From an uncultured Gemmiger sp. (GTDB taxonomy: Bacteria; Bacillota; Clostridia; Oscillospirales; Ruminococcaceae): a stretch of 64,000 nucleotides of DNA. The stretch covers positions 1 through 64,000 of the forward strand of contig CASFJO010000059.1 in NCBI GenBank assembly GCA_949295035.1, written 5' to 3'. The stretch's first letter is position 1, and every line of letters begins with the position of its first letter. This document shows positions 7,398 through 16,123 of the stretch, in pieces. The position numbers and the translations under genes are program-made. Under the pieces are notes generated by a model. That model made no database searches. It had not been told where the DNA came from and was given only the letters and a program-made list of their open reading frames with translations.

Positions 7398-8230
7398 GCA
7401 GCAAGACCAAGCTGGTCCCCGTACCGGGCAGCGGCATGGTGCCTGAGCGGGACATTGACAAGATGCCCATTCTGGACGCCCGCCATCTGGGGGTGGATTT
7501 CGGCGGCCTGACCGCCGTGGATGACTTCAACCTGGCCATCGGCCGCACCGAGATCGCCGGCCTGATCGGCCCCAACGGCGCGGGCAAGACCACGGTGTTC
7601 AATCTTCTGACCAACGTGTATCAGCCCACCCGGGGCTCCATCCTGCTGGACGGGGTGGATACCAAGGGCAAAAAGGTGTATCAGGTCAACCAGATGGGCA
7701 TCGCCCGTACCTTCCAGAACATCCGCCTGTTCAAGGATTTGTCGGTGGCGGATAATGTGAAGATCGGGATGCACAAGTCCCTGAACTGCCGTCTGCCTGC
7801 CGCGGTGCTGCGGCTGCCCTCCTACTGGAAGGAAGAGAAGGCCGCCCGGCAGAAAGCGCTGGAACTGCTGAGCATTTTTGGCATGCAGGATCTGGCCGAG
7901 GTAAAGGCCGGCAGCCTGCCCTATGGCGCCCAGCGCCGCCTGGAGATTATCCGCGCTCTGGCCAGCGAGCCCAAGCTGCTGCTGCTGGACGAGCCGGCCG
8001 CCGGCATGAACCCCTCCGAGACCGCGGAGCTCATGCAGAATATCCGCAAGATCCGGGATACCTTCCAGATCGCCATCATGCTCATTGAGCACGACATGAA
8101 CCTGGTCATGGGCATCTGTGAGGGCATTGCCGTGCTGAACTACGGCAAGATCATCGCCAAGGGCACCCCCGACGAGATCCGCAGCGATCCGGTCGTGATC
8201 GAGGCATATCTGGGCAAAAAGGAGGCGTGA
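7394..8230 (+). CDS. livG: branched-chain amino acid ABC transporter ATPase LivG
   Basis: A 278-residue ATPase. Walker A is G-P-N-G-A-G-K-T at residues 59-66; the signature region reads L-P-Y-G-A-Q-R-R-L-E with Y-G-A in place of the usual S-G-G, as in LivG proteins, and Walker B is L-L-L-L-D-E-P. The N-terminus carries about 25 extra residues before the first beta strand compared with typical LivG. ATG 7394 overlaps the livM stop. The protein works as a heterodimer with LivF. Confidence 0.94.
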   Translation: MSSKTKLVPVPGSGMVPERDIDKMPILDARHLGVDFGGLTAVDDFNLAIGRTEIAGLIGPNGAGKTTVFNLLTNVYQPTRGSILLDGVDTKGKKVYQVNQMGIARTFQNIRLFKDLSVADNVKIGMHKSLNCRLPAAVLRLPSYWKEEKAARQKALELLSIFGMQDLAEVKAGSLPYGAQRRLEIIRALASEPKLLLLDEPAAGMNPSETAELMQNIRKIRDTFQIAIMLIEHDMNLVMGICEGIAVLNYGKIIAKGTPDEIRSDPVVIEAYLGKKEA

Positions 8231-8235
8231 GAAGG

Positions 8236-8937
<702 letters not shown>

Positions 8938-8941
8938 AACA

Positions 8942-8988
8942 TAAAGCGCGAGGGTGTGCCGCCAACGGCGGCGCGCCCTCGCGCTTTA
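8942..8988. terminator. terminator of the liv operon
   Basis: A 22-bp stem (8942-8963 with 8967-8988, loop AAC, two G-U pairs) begins 5 bp after the livF stop. The flanking T-tract is short, but the stem is very stable. Confidence 0.8.
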
Positions 8989-8995
8989 TGTATGC

Positions 8996-9031
8996 GACAA
9001 GCGCCCCGGCCAAAAGGCCGGGGCGCTTGTC
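8996..9031. terminator. second hairpin, terminator of ackA
   Basis: A perfect 16-bp stem (8996-9011 with 9016-9031, loop AAAA) lies 23 bp beyond the ackA stop. Read on the minus strand the loop is TTTT. Together with the preceding hairpin it insulates the converging liv and ackA transcripts. Confidence 0.75.
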
Positions 9032-9054
9032 AATTGTGTCGGAACGCTTGCCCG

Positions 9055-10254
9055 TCAGCCCTGCACCAGAGCCAGGGTATCCCGGGCGATCATCAATTCC
9101 TCGTTGGTGCAGACCATCAGCACCTTTACCTTGCTGTCCGCCGCAGACATATCAATGATATCCTCGCCGCGCAGCTTGTTCTTTTCGGGATCCAGCTTCA
9201 GGCCCAGGAACTCCATGCCGGCGCAGACATCCCAGCGTACCTGGCCATCGTTCTCCCCGATGCCGCCGGTAAACACCACGCAGTCCAGACCGCCCATAGC
9301 GGCCGCGTAGGCGCCGATGTATTTCTTGATCTGGTACTTCAGCATATCCAGTGCCAGCTGAGCGCGCTGGTTGCCTTCCTTGGCGGCGCTGGTAACATCG
9401 CGCATATCGCTGGAAACGCCGCTCACGCCAAGCAGACCGCTCTTCTTGTTCAGATAATCGGCCATCTCCTGGCCGTGAATGCCCAGCTTCTGCTCCATGT
9501 AGGTGACCACGCTGGGGTCCACATCGCCGCAGCGGGTGCCCATCAGCACGCCGGCCAGCGGGGTCAGGCCCATGCTGGTGTCCACACACTTGCCGCCATC
9601 CACAGCGGTGATGGAAGAGCCGTTGCCCAAATGGCAGGTGACCATCTTCAGTTCCGAAGGGGCCTTACCCAGGAACTTGGCGGCGGCCATGCTCACGTAG
9701 CGATGGCTGGTGCCGTGGGCGCCATAGCGGCGAATGGCGTACTTTTCGTACATCTCGTAAGGCACGCCGTACATGTAGGCCTTGGGAGGCATGGTCTGGT
9801 GGAAGGTGGTATCAAATACGACCACGTTGGGCACCTGGGCGCCAAATACCTTTTTGGCGCTGCGCAGACCCTGTACGTGGGCCATATTATGCACCGGGGC
9901 CAGCGGGGCGATCTCCTCGATCTTGTCGATGATGGCGTCGGTCACGATCTCGCTCTTGGTAAAGAACTCCGCGCCCTGCACCACGCGGTGGCCGATAGCG
10001 CCGATCTCGCTCTTGTCGGCCACAACGGCGCCCTCGCCGGTGGTCATCATATCCACCACCTTCATAAAGGCCTCGGTGTGGGTGGGGAAAGGCACCTCCA
10101 CGCTCCACTTGCCGCCGTTGGCCTGGTGGGTGATCTTGCTGCCCTCGATGCCGATGCGCTCGCACAGGCCCTTGCACAGAACGGTCTCGCCCTCCATGTC
10201 GATCAGCTGGTACTTCAGAGAAGAAGAACCGCAGTTGATCACCAGAATCTTCAT
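9055..10254 (-). CDS. ackA: acetate kinase
   Basis: A 399-residue cytosolic enzyme that converts acetyl phosphate and ADP into acetate and ATP, the last step of acetate fermentation. Family marks include M-K-I-L-V-I-N-C-G-S-S-S-L-K at the N-terminus, the H-R-V-V-Q-G substrate loop, H-L-G-N-G-S with the phosphate-binding residues, and T-G-G-I-G-E-N near the C-terminus. ATG 10254 is chosen because it gives this conserved N-terminus and follows GGGAGGAG at good spacing. No pta gene is adjacent. The promoter overlaps that of the divergent acetate-using tmcAL gene. Confidence 0.96.
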   Translation of the reverse strand: MKILVINCGSSSLKYQLIDMEGETVLCKGLCERIGIEGSKITHQANGGKWSVEVPFPTHTEAFMKVVDMMTTGEGAVVADKSEIGAIGHRVVQGAEFFTKSEIVTDAIIDKIEEIAPLAPVHNMAHVQGLRSAKKVFGAQVPNVVVFDTTFHQTMPPKAYMYGVPYEMYEKYAIRRYGAHGTSHRYVSMAAAKFLGKAPSELKMVTCHLGNGSSITAVDGGKCVDTSMGLTPLAGVLMGTRCGDVDPSVVTYMEQKLGIHGQEMADYLNKKSGLLGVSGVSSDMRDVTSAAKEGNQRAQLALDMLKYQIKKYIGAYAAAMGGLDCVVFTGGIGENDGQVRWDVCAGMEFLGLKLDPEKNKLRGEDIIDMSAADSKVKVLMVCTNEELMIARDTLALVQG

Positions 10255-10329
10255 TGTTGAACTCCTCCCGATCATTTTTTGTCACGGATAAGAGGGCGGA
10301 AGTGCTTTTCCTCCCGCCCGCATCCAAAA

Positions 10330-10358
10330 TTTACTTTGCAACAAAACTATTATATAAT
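10330..10358 (+). promoter_or_regulatory. promoter of tmcAL
   Basis: TTTACT (10330-10335), 17-bp spacer, TATAAT (10353-10358). Its -10 box shares bases with the -10 box of the ackA promoter on the other strand. Confidence 0.6.
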
Positions 10359-10377
10359 GGACGCATCGCTTTTTCAA
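10349..10377 (-). promoter_or_regulatory. promoter of ackA
   Basis: On the minus strand TTGAAA (10377-10372), 17-bp spacer, TATAAT (10354-10349). It overlaps the oppositely directed tmcAL promoter, so polymerase should not occupy both at once. Confidence 0.65.
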
Positions 10378-10418
10378 GGCAAAAACCGGCCAAAAGCCGA
10401 CAAAAAGGAGGCGCTCGC

Positions 10419-11636
10419 ATGCACGTAGCGGGCATTATCGCGGAATACGACCCCTTTCACGCCGGGCACGCCTGGCAGATCGCGCGTTTGAAGGAGCAGG
10501 GCTTTGACCGGATCGTCGTTTGCATGAGCAGCTGGGCGGTGCAGCGGGGCGGAGTACCCATCCTGCCTCCGGCCGTGCGGGCACGGGCCGCGCTGGAGGC
10601 CGGGGCGGATCTGGTGCTGGCCCTGCCCGCGCCCTACGCCTGCCAGAGCGCCGAGGGCTTTGCGGCGGCCGGGGTGGCGCTGCTGGCGGGGCTTGGCTGT
10701 GTGGATACCCTGGCCTTCGGGGCTGAGACGGCAGACCGGGAGGCGCTGCTGGCGGCCGCCCGGCTGCTGCAGAGCGGGGAATACGCCGCGGTGCTGTGCC
10801 GGGAACTGGAGGGCGGCGTGCCCTTCGCCGCTGCCCGGGCGGCCGCCGCCGAACAGACGCGGCCCGGAACGGGCGCGCTGCTGGCCGGGCCGAACAACAA
10901 CCTGGGGGTGGAATACTGCAAGGCGATCCTGGCACAGCGGGCCGCCCTGATCCCGCTGCCGCTTCCCCGCAAGGGCGCCGCCCACGGGCAGGAAGGAGAA
11001 ACGGAGGGGTTTGCCAGCGCCAGCTGGATCCGCCGGCGCATTGCCATGCAGGGGATCGGTGGGGCCCGGGGCCTGGTGCCGCCGTCCGCCTTTGCCCTGT
11101 ACGAAAGCGCCGCGGCCGCCGGGCAGCTGGCCAGTGTGCGGGCATTTGACCAGGCGCTTCTCAGCCGGCTGCGGGCTATGCCGACGGAACAGCTGGCCCG
11201 CATCCGGGGGGTCAATGAGGGCCTTCAGCACCGGCTGGCGGCGGCGATCCGCGCCGCGCCCACCGCCCGGGCGCTCTACGATACCGCCAAGACCCGCCGG
11301 TACGCCCATGCCCGGTTGCGGCGCCTGGCGCTGGACGCGGCGCTGGATTACCGAAGCGGCGCCCTGCCTGCCCTGCCGCCCTATCTGCATCTGCTGGCGG
11401 CCCGACGCCGGGCATTGGCCCTTTTGGGCGAAGCGCGCCTTCCGGTCGGCACATCGCTGGCAAAGCTGATGCGGCAGAACGCCGCCTGTGCCGCGGTGGG
11501 CCGGGCGGAGTGCGCGGCGGCTGATTTTGCCGCTTTGTGCCGGGCTTGTCCGGCCCCGATGGGCCAGGCTCTGACCGGAAAACCCGTGCTGATCGAAGGG
11601 GCACCGCTCTTTGGCACAAACCATCCGGATTCGTGA
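10419..11636 (+). CDS. tmcAL: tRNA(Met) cytidine acetate ligase
   Basis: A 405-residue nucleotidyltransferase-fold enzyme of the TmcAL (YlbM) family, which activates acetate with ATP and acetylates the wobble cytidine of elongator tRNA-Met (ac4C34). The N-terminus shows G-I-I-A-E-Y-D-P-F-H-A-G-H, including the H-x-G-H nucleotide-binding motif at residues about 14-17. Further on come V-Q-R-G-G, G-A-D-L-V-L-A-L-P and Q-S-A-E-G-F-A, all family hallmarks. The C-terminal half is Ala/Arg-rich and more variable. ATG 10419 follows AAGGAGG. It is divergent from ackA, whose product is its substrate. Confidence 0.88.
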   Translation: MHVAGIIAEYDPFHAGHAWQIARLKEQGFDRIVVCMSSWAVQRGGVPILPPAVRARAALEAGADLVLALPAPYACQSAEGFAAAGVALLAGLGCVDTLAFGAETADREALLAAARLLQSGEYAAVLCRELEGGVPFAAARAAAAEQTRPGTGALLAGPNNNLGVEYCKAILAQRAALIPLPLPRKGAAHGQEGETEGFASASWIRRRIAMQGIGGARGLVPPSAFALYESAAAAGQLASVRAFDQALLSRLRAMPTEQLARIRGVNEGLQHRLAAAIRAAPTARALYDTAKTRRYAHARLRRLALDAALDYRSGALPALPPYLHLLAARRRALALLGEARLPVGTSLAKLMRQNAACAAVGRAECAAADFAALCRACPAPMGQALTGKPVLIEGAPLFGTNHPDS

Positions 11637-11695
11637 ACAAGATGTAAACTTTGCGCCAAAATTTGTATTTTTGTCCTTGAAGGACACGGGGAATA

Positions 11696-11724
11696 TTGAA
11701 TCGGATTTAACAAAGTGGTACAAT
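11696..11724 (+). promoter_or_regulatory. promoter of the PEP carboxykinase gene
   Basis: TTGAAT (11696-11701), 17-bp spacer, TACAAT (11719-11724), about 65 bp of leader before the start codon. No terminator was seen between tmcAL and this promoter. Confidence 0.6.
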
Positions 11725-11796
11725 GACATCAAATGGCGAGTTTTTCCGCGCAGACGTTGCGAGGCAAAATTCGACGGAGAGGATAGGTGACAGTTA

Positions 11797-13575
11797 ATGA
11801 CTACCAACAAGCATGTTTTGACCTGGCTGGACGAAATGGTCGCGCTGCTCAAGCCCGACAAGGTCGTCTGGATCGACGGCAGCGAGGAACAGCTGAAAGC
11901 CCTTCGTGAGGAGAGCTTCAAGACCGGCGAGATGCAGCCCCTGAACGAGGAGCTGCTGCCCGGCTGCGTGCTGCATCATACCGCGGTGAACGACGTGGCC
12001 CGTGTGGAGGGCCGTACCTACATCTGCACCAAGAAGAAGGAAGACGCCGCCCCCATCAACAACTGGATGGAAACCAGCGAGATGAAGGCCAAGCTGATCC
12101 CCATGTACGACGGCTGCATGAAGGGCCGCACCATGTACGTGCTGCCCTACTGCATGGGCCCCATCGGCAGCCCGTTCAGCAAGGTGGGCATTGAGCTGAC
12201 CGACTCCATCTACGTGGTTATGAACATGGACATCATGACCCGTATGGGCCAGCAGGCTCTGGATCAGCTGGGCGATTCCAACGATTTCGTCCGCGGCCTG
12301 CACTCCAAGGCCAAGATGGAAGAGGAGAACCGCTACATCGTGCAGTTCCCCGAAGAGAACACCATCTGGTCCATCAACTCCGGCTACGGCGGCAACGTGC
12401 TGCTGGGCAAAAAGTGCTTCGCGCTGCGTATCGCCAGCTATCAGGGCCTGAAAGAGGGCTGGATGGCTGAGCACATGCTGATCCTGGGCATCGAGGATCC
12501 CAACGGCCATGTGGAATACATCACCGCTGCCTTCCCCTCCGCCTGCGGCAAGACCAACCTGGCCATGCTGATCCCGCCCGAAGTGTACGCCAAGCAGGGC
12601 TACAAGGTGTGGACCGTGGGCGATGATATCGCCTGGATGCACATCGGTGAGGACGGCCGCCTGTACGCCATCAACCCGGAGAACGGCTTCTTCGGCGTGG
12701 CGCCCGGCACCAACGAGAAGTCCAATCCCAACGCGCTGCACACCACCATGAAGAACACCATCTTCACCAACGTTGCCCACAACCTGGACAACAACACCGT
12801 GTGGTGGGAGGGTCTGGACAAGAACCCGCCCGAGAACGCCGAGGAATGGACCGGCAAGAAGGTCAACGGCAAGGAGTGGGTGGCCGCCGGCAACAAGCTG
12901 GCTCATCCCAACAGCCGCTTCACCGCTCCCGCTGTGAACTGCCCCTGCCTGAGCAAAGAGTTCAACAACCCCAACGGCGTGCCTGTCACCGCCATGGTGT
13001 TCGGCGGCCGCCGTGCCAAGACCGCTCCGCTGGTGTTCCAGAGCTTCAGCTGGAACCACGGCGTGTATGTGGGCTCCGCGATGGCTTCTGAGACCACCGC
13101 CGCCGCGGCCGGCGCCGTGGGCGTGGTTCGTCGTGACCCGATGGCCATGCGTCCCTTCACCGGCTACAACATGGGCGATTACTTCAACCACTGGATCGAG
13201 ATGGGCGAGAAGCTGGGCGACAAGGCCCCGAAGATCTTCCATGTGAACTGGTTCCGCACCGACGACGAAGGCCACTTCATCTGGCCGGGCTTCGGCGACA
13301 ACATGCGTGTGCTGATGTGGATGCTGAAGCGCTGCAAGGGCGAAGTGGACGCCGTGGAGACCCCGATCGGCTACCTGCCCAAGCCCGAGGATATCGACAT
13401 CACCGGCCTGGAGGATGTCACCCTGGATACCGTCAAGGGCCTGCTGAGCGTGGACAAGGACCTGTGGCTGGAAGACTGCAACGGCGTGGAAGAACTGTAC
13501 GACCAGATCGGCGAGCGTGTGCCTGCCGAACTGCGCAAGCAGCTGGCCGACCTGCGCGCCCGCCTGAGCAAGTAA
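11797..13575 (+). CDS. pckG: phosphoenolpyruvate carboxykinase (GTP)
   Basis: A 592-residue cytosolic enzyme interconverting oxaloacetate + GTP and PEP + CO2 + GDP. The GTP-dependent class is shown by the P-loop F-P-S-A-C-G-K-T-N with C250 and K252, the preceding H-V-E-Y-I-T-A-A-F segment, and the downstream R-R-A-K-T-A-P-L-V (guanine side) and R-D-P-M-A-M-R-P-F patterns. Length matches the GTP class (about 590-620) and not the ATP class (about 530). In fermenting gut clostridia it often works in the PEP-carboxylating direction; that direction is inference here. Monocistronic, with its own promoter and a strong terminator. Confidence 0.96.
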   Translation: MTTNKHVLTWLDEMVALLKPDKVVWIDGSEEQLKALREESFKTGEMQPLNEELLPGCVLHHTAVNDVARVEGRTYICTKKKEDAAPINNWMETSEMKAKLIPMYDGCMKGRTMYVLPYCMGPIGSPFSKVGIELTDSIYVVMNMDIMTRMGQQALDQLGDSNDFVRGLHSKAKMEEENRYIVQFPEENTIWSINSGYGGNVLLGKKCFALRIASYQGLKEGWMAEHMLILGIEDPNGHVEYITAAFPSACGKTNLAMLIPPEVYAKQGYKVWTVGDDIAWMHIGEDGRLYAINPENGFFGVAPGTNEKSNPNALHTTMKNTIFTNVAHNLDNNTVWWEGLDKNPPENAEEWTGKKVNGKEWVAAGNKLAHPNSRFTAPAVNCPCLSKEFNNPNGVPVTAMVFGGRRAKTAPLVFQSFSWNHGVYVGSAMASETTAAAAGAVGVVRRDPMAMRPFTGYNMGDYFNHWIEMGEKLGDKAPKIFHVNWFRTDDEGHFIWPGFGDNMRVLMWMLKRCKGEVDAVETPIGYLPKPEDIDITGLEDVTLDTVKGLLSVDKDLWLEDCNGVEELYDQIGERVPAELRKQLADLRARLSK

Positions 13576-13604
13576 TCGGCTGTCTCGCGGAGATTTCGCG
13601 TAAG

Positions 13605-13648
13605 CAAGAGTGCGGCATGACCGGATGGTCATGCCGCACTCTTTTTGC
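13605..13648 (+). terminator. terminator of pckG
   Basis: A perfect 16-bp stem (13607-13622 with 13627-13642, loop GGAT) is followed by TTTTT and lies about 30 bp after the stop codon. Confidence 0.9.
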
Positions 13649-13742
13649 TGTTCTGATCCTTCGGCGGCGGCTGTCTGCCGCGATAAAGAAACAAAAAAAC
13701 CGCATACAGGAAAGTGCGGAAAATGTTTTTCATTTTCACGGC

Positions 13743-13771
13743 TTGACAAAATAATTGAAAACAGTTACTAT
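13743..13771 (+). promoter_or_regulatory. promoter of the PerR-like gene
   Basis: A perfect TTGACA (13743-13748), 17-bp spacer, TACTAT (13766-13771). The spacer is A+T-rich, where an autoregulatory Fur/PerR-type operator would be expected, but I could not see a clean 7-1-7 inverted repeat. Confidence 0.7.
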
Positions 13772-13812
13772 TAGCTTGTAGAAACATCATCAAATACCAG
13801 AAGGAGAAGGAT

Positions 13813-14196
13813 ATGCGATATTCCAGACAGAGAGAGCTGGTGCTCAATCAGGTGCTGGCCCGCTGCGACCATCCCACCGCTGAGCAGATCTATTCTGCGC
13901 TGCGGCCTCAGTGCCCCGGCCTCAGCCTGGGCACCGTGTACCGCAATTTGAACGGTCTGGTGGAGATGGGGCGGCTGCGCCGGGTGACCATTCCCGGCCA
14001 GGCTGACCGGTTTGACCGCACGCTGGCCGAGCATGACCATCTGTTCTGCCGCAACTGCGGCCAGGTAGTGGATGTACAGCTGGATCGGGCCGCTCTGGAC
14101 GAGGCTTGCCGCGCCTGTCCGGACGCCCGGATCGAGTGGTACAGCGTCAATCTGGTGGGCGTCTGCGCGGCTTGCCGCGCCACCGAGCAGAACTGA
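13813..14196 (+). CDS. Fur-family metal/peroxide regulator, PerR-like
   Basis: A 127-residue repressor. Residues 1-75 form the winged helix (H-P-T-A-E-Q-I-Y..G-T-V-Y-R-N-L-N), and the C-terminal half holds the dimerisation and metal sites: the H-D-H-L-F-C-R-N-C segment and a second C-A-A-C pair make the structural zinc site. The residue after G-Q-V-V is Asp (D-V-Q); PerR proteins carry Asp at this regulatory site where most Fur proteins carry Glu, so a peroxide sensor is more likely than an iron regulator. ATG 13813 follows AGAAGGAG. It lies near the Fe-S assembly pair, but with its own promoter and terminator. Confidence 0.85.
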   Translation: MRYSRQRELVLNQVLARCDHPTAEQIYSALRPQCPGLSLGTVYRNLNGLVEMGRLRRVTIPGQADRFDRTLAEHDHLFCRNCGQVVDVQLDRAALDEACRACPDARIEWYSVNLVGVCAACRATEQN

Positions 14197-14207
14197 ATAC
14201 GGCACGA

Positions 14208-14246
14208 AAAACGCCCGGTATGGCTGTGCGCCATGCCGGGCGTTTT
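14208..14246. terminator. terminator of the PerR-like gene
   Basis: A perfect 17-bp stem (14208-14224 with 14230-14246, 5-nt loop) ends in TTTT, 12 bp after the stop codon. Confidence 0.88.
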
Positions 14247-14254
14247 CCCGCCCG

Positions 14255-14284
14255 TTGACAAGCCCGGCCGGCAGCCCGTACAAT
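14255..14284 (+). promoter_or_regulatory. promoter of the glycosyltransferase gene
   Basis: TTGACA (14255-14260), 18-bp G+C-rich spacer, TACAAT (14279-14284). Confidence 0.6.
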
Positions 14285-14337
14285 AGGAAGGAACGACAGT
14301 CAGGGCCTTTTGGCGGCCCGTAAAGGAGACAGACCGG

Positions 14338-16047
14338 ATGGAACGGATGGAATGGATCGTAGTGACGCAGGACCCGCAGAAGGCCGGGCAGGCTGCCGAT
14401 GGACACACTGCCTGCCTGCCAGAAGGCCGCAATGCCGCCGCGGACGCGTCCGGTGCGGAATGGCTGCTGTTTTGGCGGGAGGATCTGGTCCCGGCGGAGG
14501 GGTTTGGCGAGGCGGTTGCCGCGGCGTTGGATGCCGCCGGGCCGGAAATCGTGGCGTTTGCTCCCCGGCTTTTGCCGTCGCCGGAGGACGCGGCCCCAAA
14601 TCCGCTTACACTGGAACTGCCCTGGGCCTATTCCCACTGCCTGCTGGTGCGGCGGGACGCCCTTCTGGCCGCCGGAGGATGGGATCGCCGCCTGCCCGAA
14701 CCGGCTGCCAGCCGGGACCTGAGCGCCCGTCTGCGCAGCCGGGGCCTGATCCGGGCGCTGCCGGCCGTGGCGGCGCTGGCGCCCGGCCTGCCGGCGCGGG
14801 ATCTGCCGGCTTATCGGGATGAGGTGCTGGGCAAGGCCCGTCTGGCAGCCAAGTGGGCGTCTTTTGGCGCCGCGCTGCGCGCCCAGGGAGCGTTATGGCA
14901 GGCGGTGCGCTGCCCGCAACATTATCCCGGGGTGCGGCGGGCGCTGGCTCCGGCGGCTGCCGGGCAACTGTTGGCGATGTGGCCTCTGTTGGCCTGGCGG
15001 CTGGGGCACAGAGCCCTGTTCAGGGCTTCGCCCTCTCCCCTGGGCGGCCCGCTGGAGGCGGACCTGGGTCCCAACGAACTGACGGCCCCCCGCACAGACG
15101 GCCCGCTGGTCAGCGTGATCGTGCGTACCCACAGCCGCCCGGCCAGCTTACGCCGGGCGATGCAAAGCCTGACCCACCAGACCTACCGCAATTTTGAGGT
15201 GGTAGTCACCGAAGATGGAGCGGACACTGCCGGTCAGATGCTGCGCACCGAATTTCCCGGCCTGCGGATCGACTATCGGGCCACCGGGGAACATGTGGGG
15301 CGGGGGAAAGCCGCCAATCTGGGCATGAACCGCAGCCATGGGGCGCTGCTCTGCCTGCTGGATGACGATGACTATTTCTACCCGGACCATCTGGAACAAT
15401 TGGTTGCCCGTTTTGCGGCCCGGCCGGACTGCGATCTGGTGCTGGCTTCCGCCATGGCTCTGGAGGCGGATGTGATCTCCCACGATCCCTATCAGCTGGC
15501 CCCGGTCCGTCTGCGGCCGGTGGTCTTTGATCATATCACCCTGATGGATCTGTGCGTGCGCTGCCGCATCCCGGTATCGGGCGGGATGTTCCGCCGTACC
15601 CTGTTTGAACAGTATGGCGGGATGCGGGAGGATATCGACGGAGACGAGGACTGGGCCATGTGGCTGCGATATCTGCGTACCGCCCGCCGTGCCGTGGAGG
15701 ATAAGGCGGACATCGCCCGGGCCACCAGTCTCTGCCTCTATCCGGCAGACCCGGCCGAGGCGGCTCGCCGCGCGGCGGAGTACGCCGCTTTCGACGAGGA
15801 GATGCTGGCCGATCCCCGGCTGCTCTATACCGTTACCGCCGGGCAGCTGCGCCGCTGGCGGGCCCAGGCACGGGCCGACCGGGAACATCTGTCCCGGGTG
15901 GGTGGGCTGGAGGCTGCGCTGGCCGACGCCCGCGCCCATACCGCTCAGTTTGTATCGCTGGCAGAAAATGTACCCGACGACCGGGAATTGACCCTGACCG
16001 CCGCGGCGCTTCGGGCGGACTGGTATGCCTGCCTGGTGAACGGTTGA
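14338..16047 (+). CDS. family 2 glycosyltransferase with a degenerate N-terminal half
   Basis: A 569-residue protein, probably cytosolic. Residues about 258-400 are a clear GT-A domain of family 2: V-S-V-I-V-R-T-H-S-R-P near 262, then T-H-Q-T-Y-R-N-F-E-V-V-V, and the metal/nucleotide-sugar motif L-L-D-D-D-D-Y-F-Y-P. The acceptor side carries D-G-D-E-D-W-A-M-W. Residues 1-245 look like a second, eroded GT-A fold: E-W-L-L-F-W-R-E-D-L and V-R-R-D-A-L-L-A-A-G-G-W are at the right spacing, but the metal-binding Asp cluster is missing. Donor and acceptor are unknown. No membrane segment is seen. It is monocistronic; the promoter of the next operon overlaps its stop codon. Confidence 0.82.
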   Translation: MERMEWIVVTQDPQKAGQAADGHTACLPEGRNAAADASGAEWLLFWREDLVPAEGFGEAVAAALDAAGPEIVAFAPRLLPSPEDAAPNPLTLELPWAYSHCLLVRRDALLAAGGWDRRLPEPAASRDLSARLRSRGLIRALPAVAALAPGLPARDLPAYRDEVLGKARLAAKWASFGAALRAQGALWQAVRCPQHYPGVRRALAPAAAGQLLAMWPLLAWRLGHRALFRASPSPLGGPLEADLGPNELTAPRTDGPLVSVIVRTHSRPASLRRAMQSLTHQTYRNFEVVVTEDGADTAGQMLRTEFPGLRIDYRATGEHVGRGKAANLGMNRSHGALLCLLDDDDYFYPDHLEQLVARFAARPDCDLVLASAMALEADVISHDPYQLAPVRLRPVVFDHITLMDLCVRCRIPVSGGMFRRTLFEQYGGMREDIDGDEDWAMWLRYLRTARRAVEDKADIARATSLCLYPADPAEAARRAAEYAAFDEEMLADPRLLYTVTAGQLRRWRAQARADREHLSRVGGLEAALADARAHTAQFVSLAENVPDDRELTLTAAALRADWYACLVNG

Positions 16048-16072
16048 CGGCAGAACCGCGGACCGCTATAAT
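16044..16072 (+). promoter_or_regulatory. promoter of the SufC/SufB-like pair
   Basis: TTGACG (16044-16049), 17-bp spacer, TATAAT (16067-16072). The -35 box overlaps the stop codon of the glycosyltransferase gene, so this pair has its own control despite the tight packing. Confidence 0.7.
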
Positions 16073-16123
16073 GAGCAGAGGGCCGTGTACGGCCTTTTCT
16101 CATGGATCATAGGAGGCATGCAC

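Noticed and set aside
8956..10260. 434-codon plus-strand open frame opposite ackA
   Set aside because: Same codon-bias shadow; acetate kinase on the other strand is unmistakable.
13749..13812. PerR/Fur box in front of the PerR-like gene
   Set aside because: The spacer is A+T-rich but does not form a convincing 7-1-7 inverted repeat.
16118..16120. Earlier ATG start for the SufC-like ATPase
   Set aside because: It is 1 bp from the Shine-Dalgarno sequence; ATG 16124 has proper spacing and the usual N-terminus.
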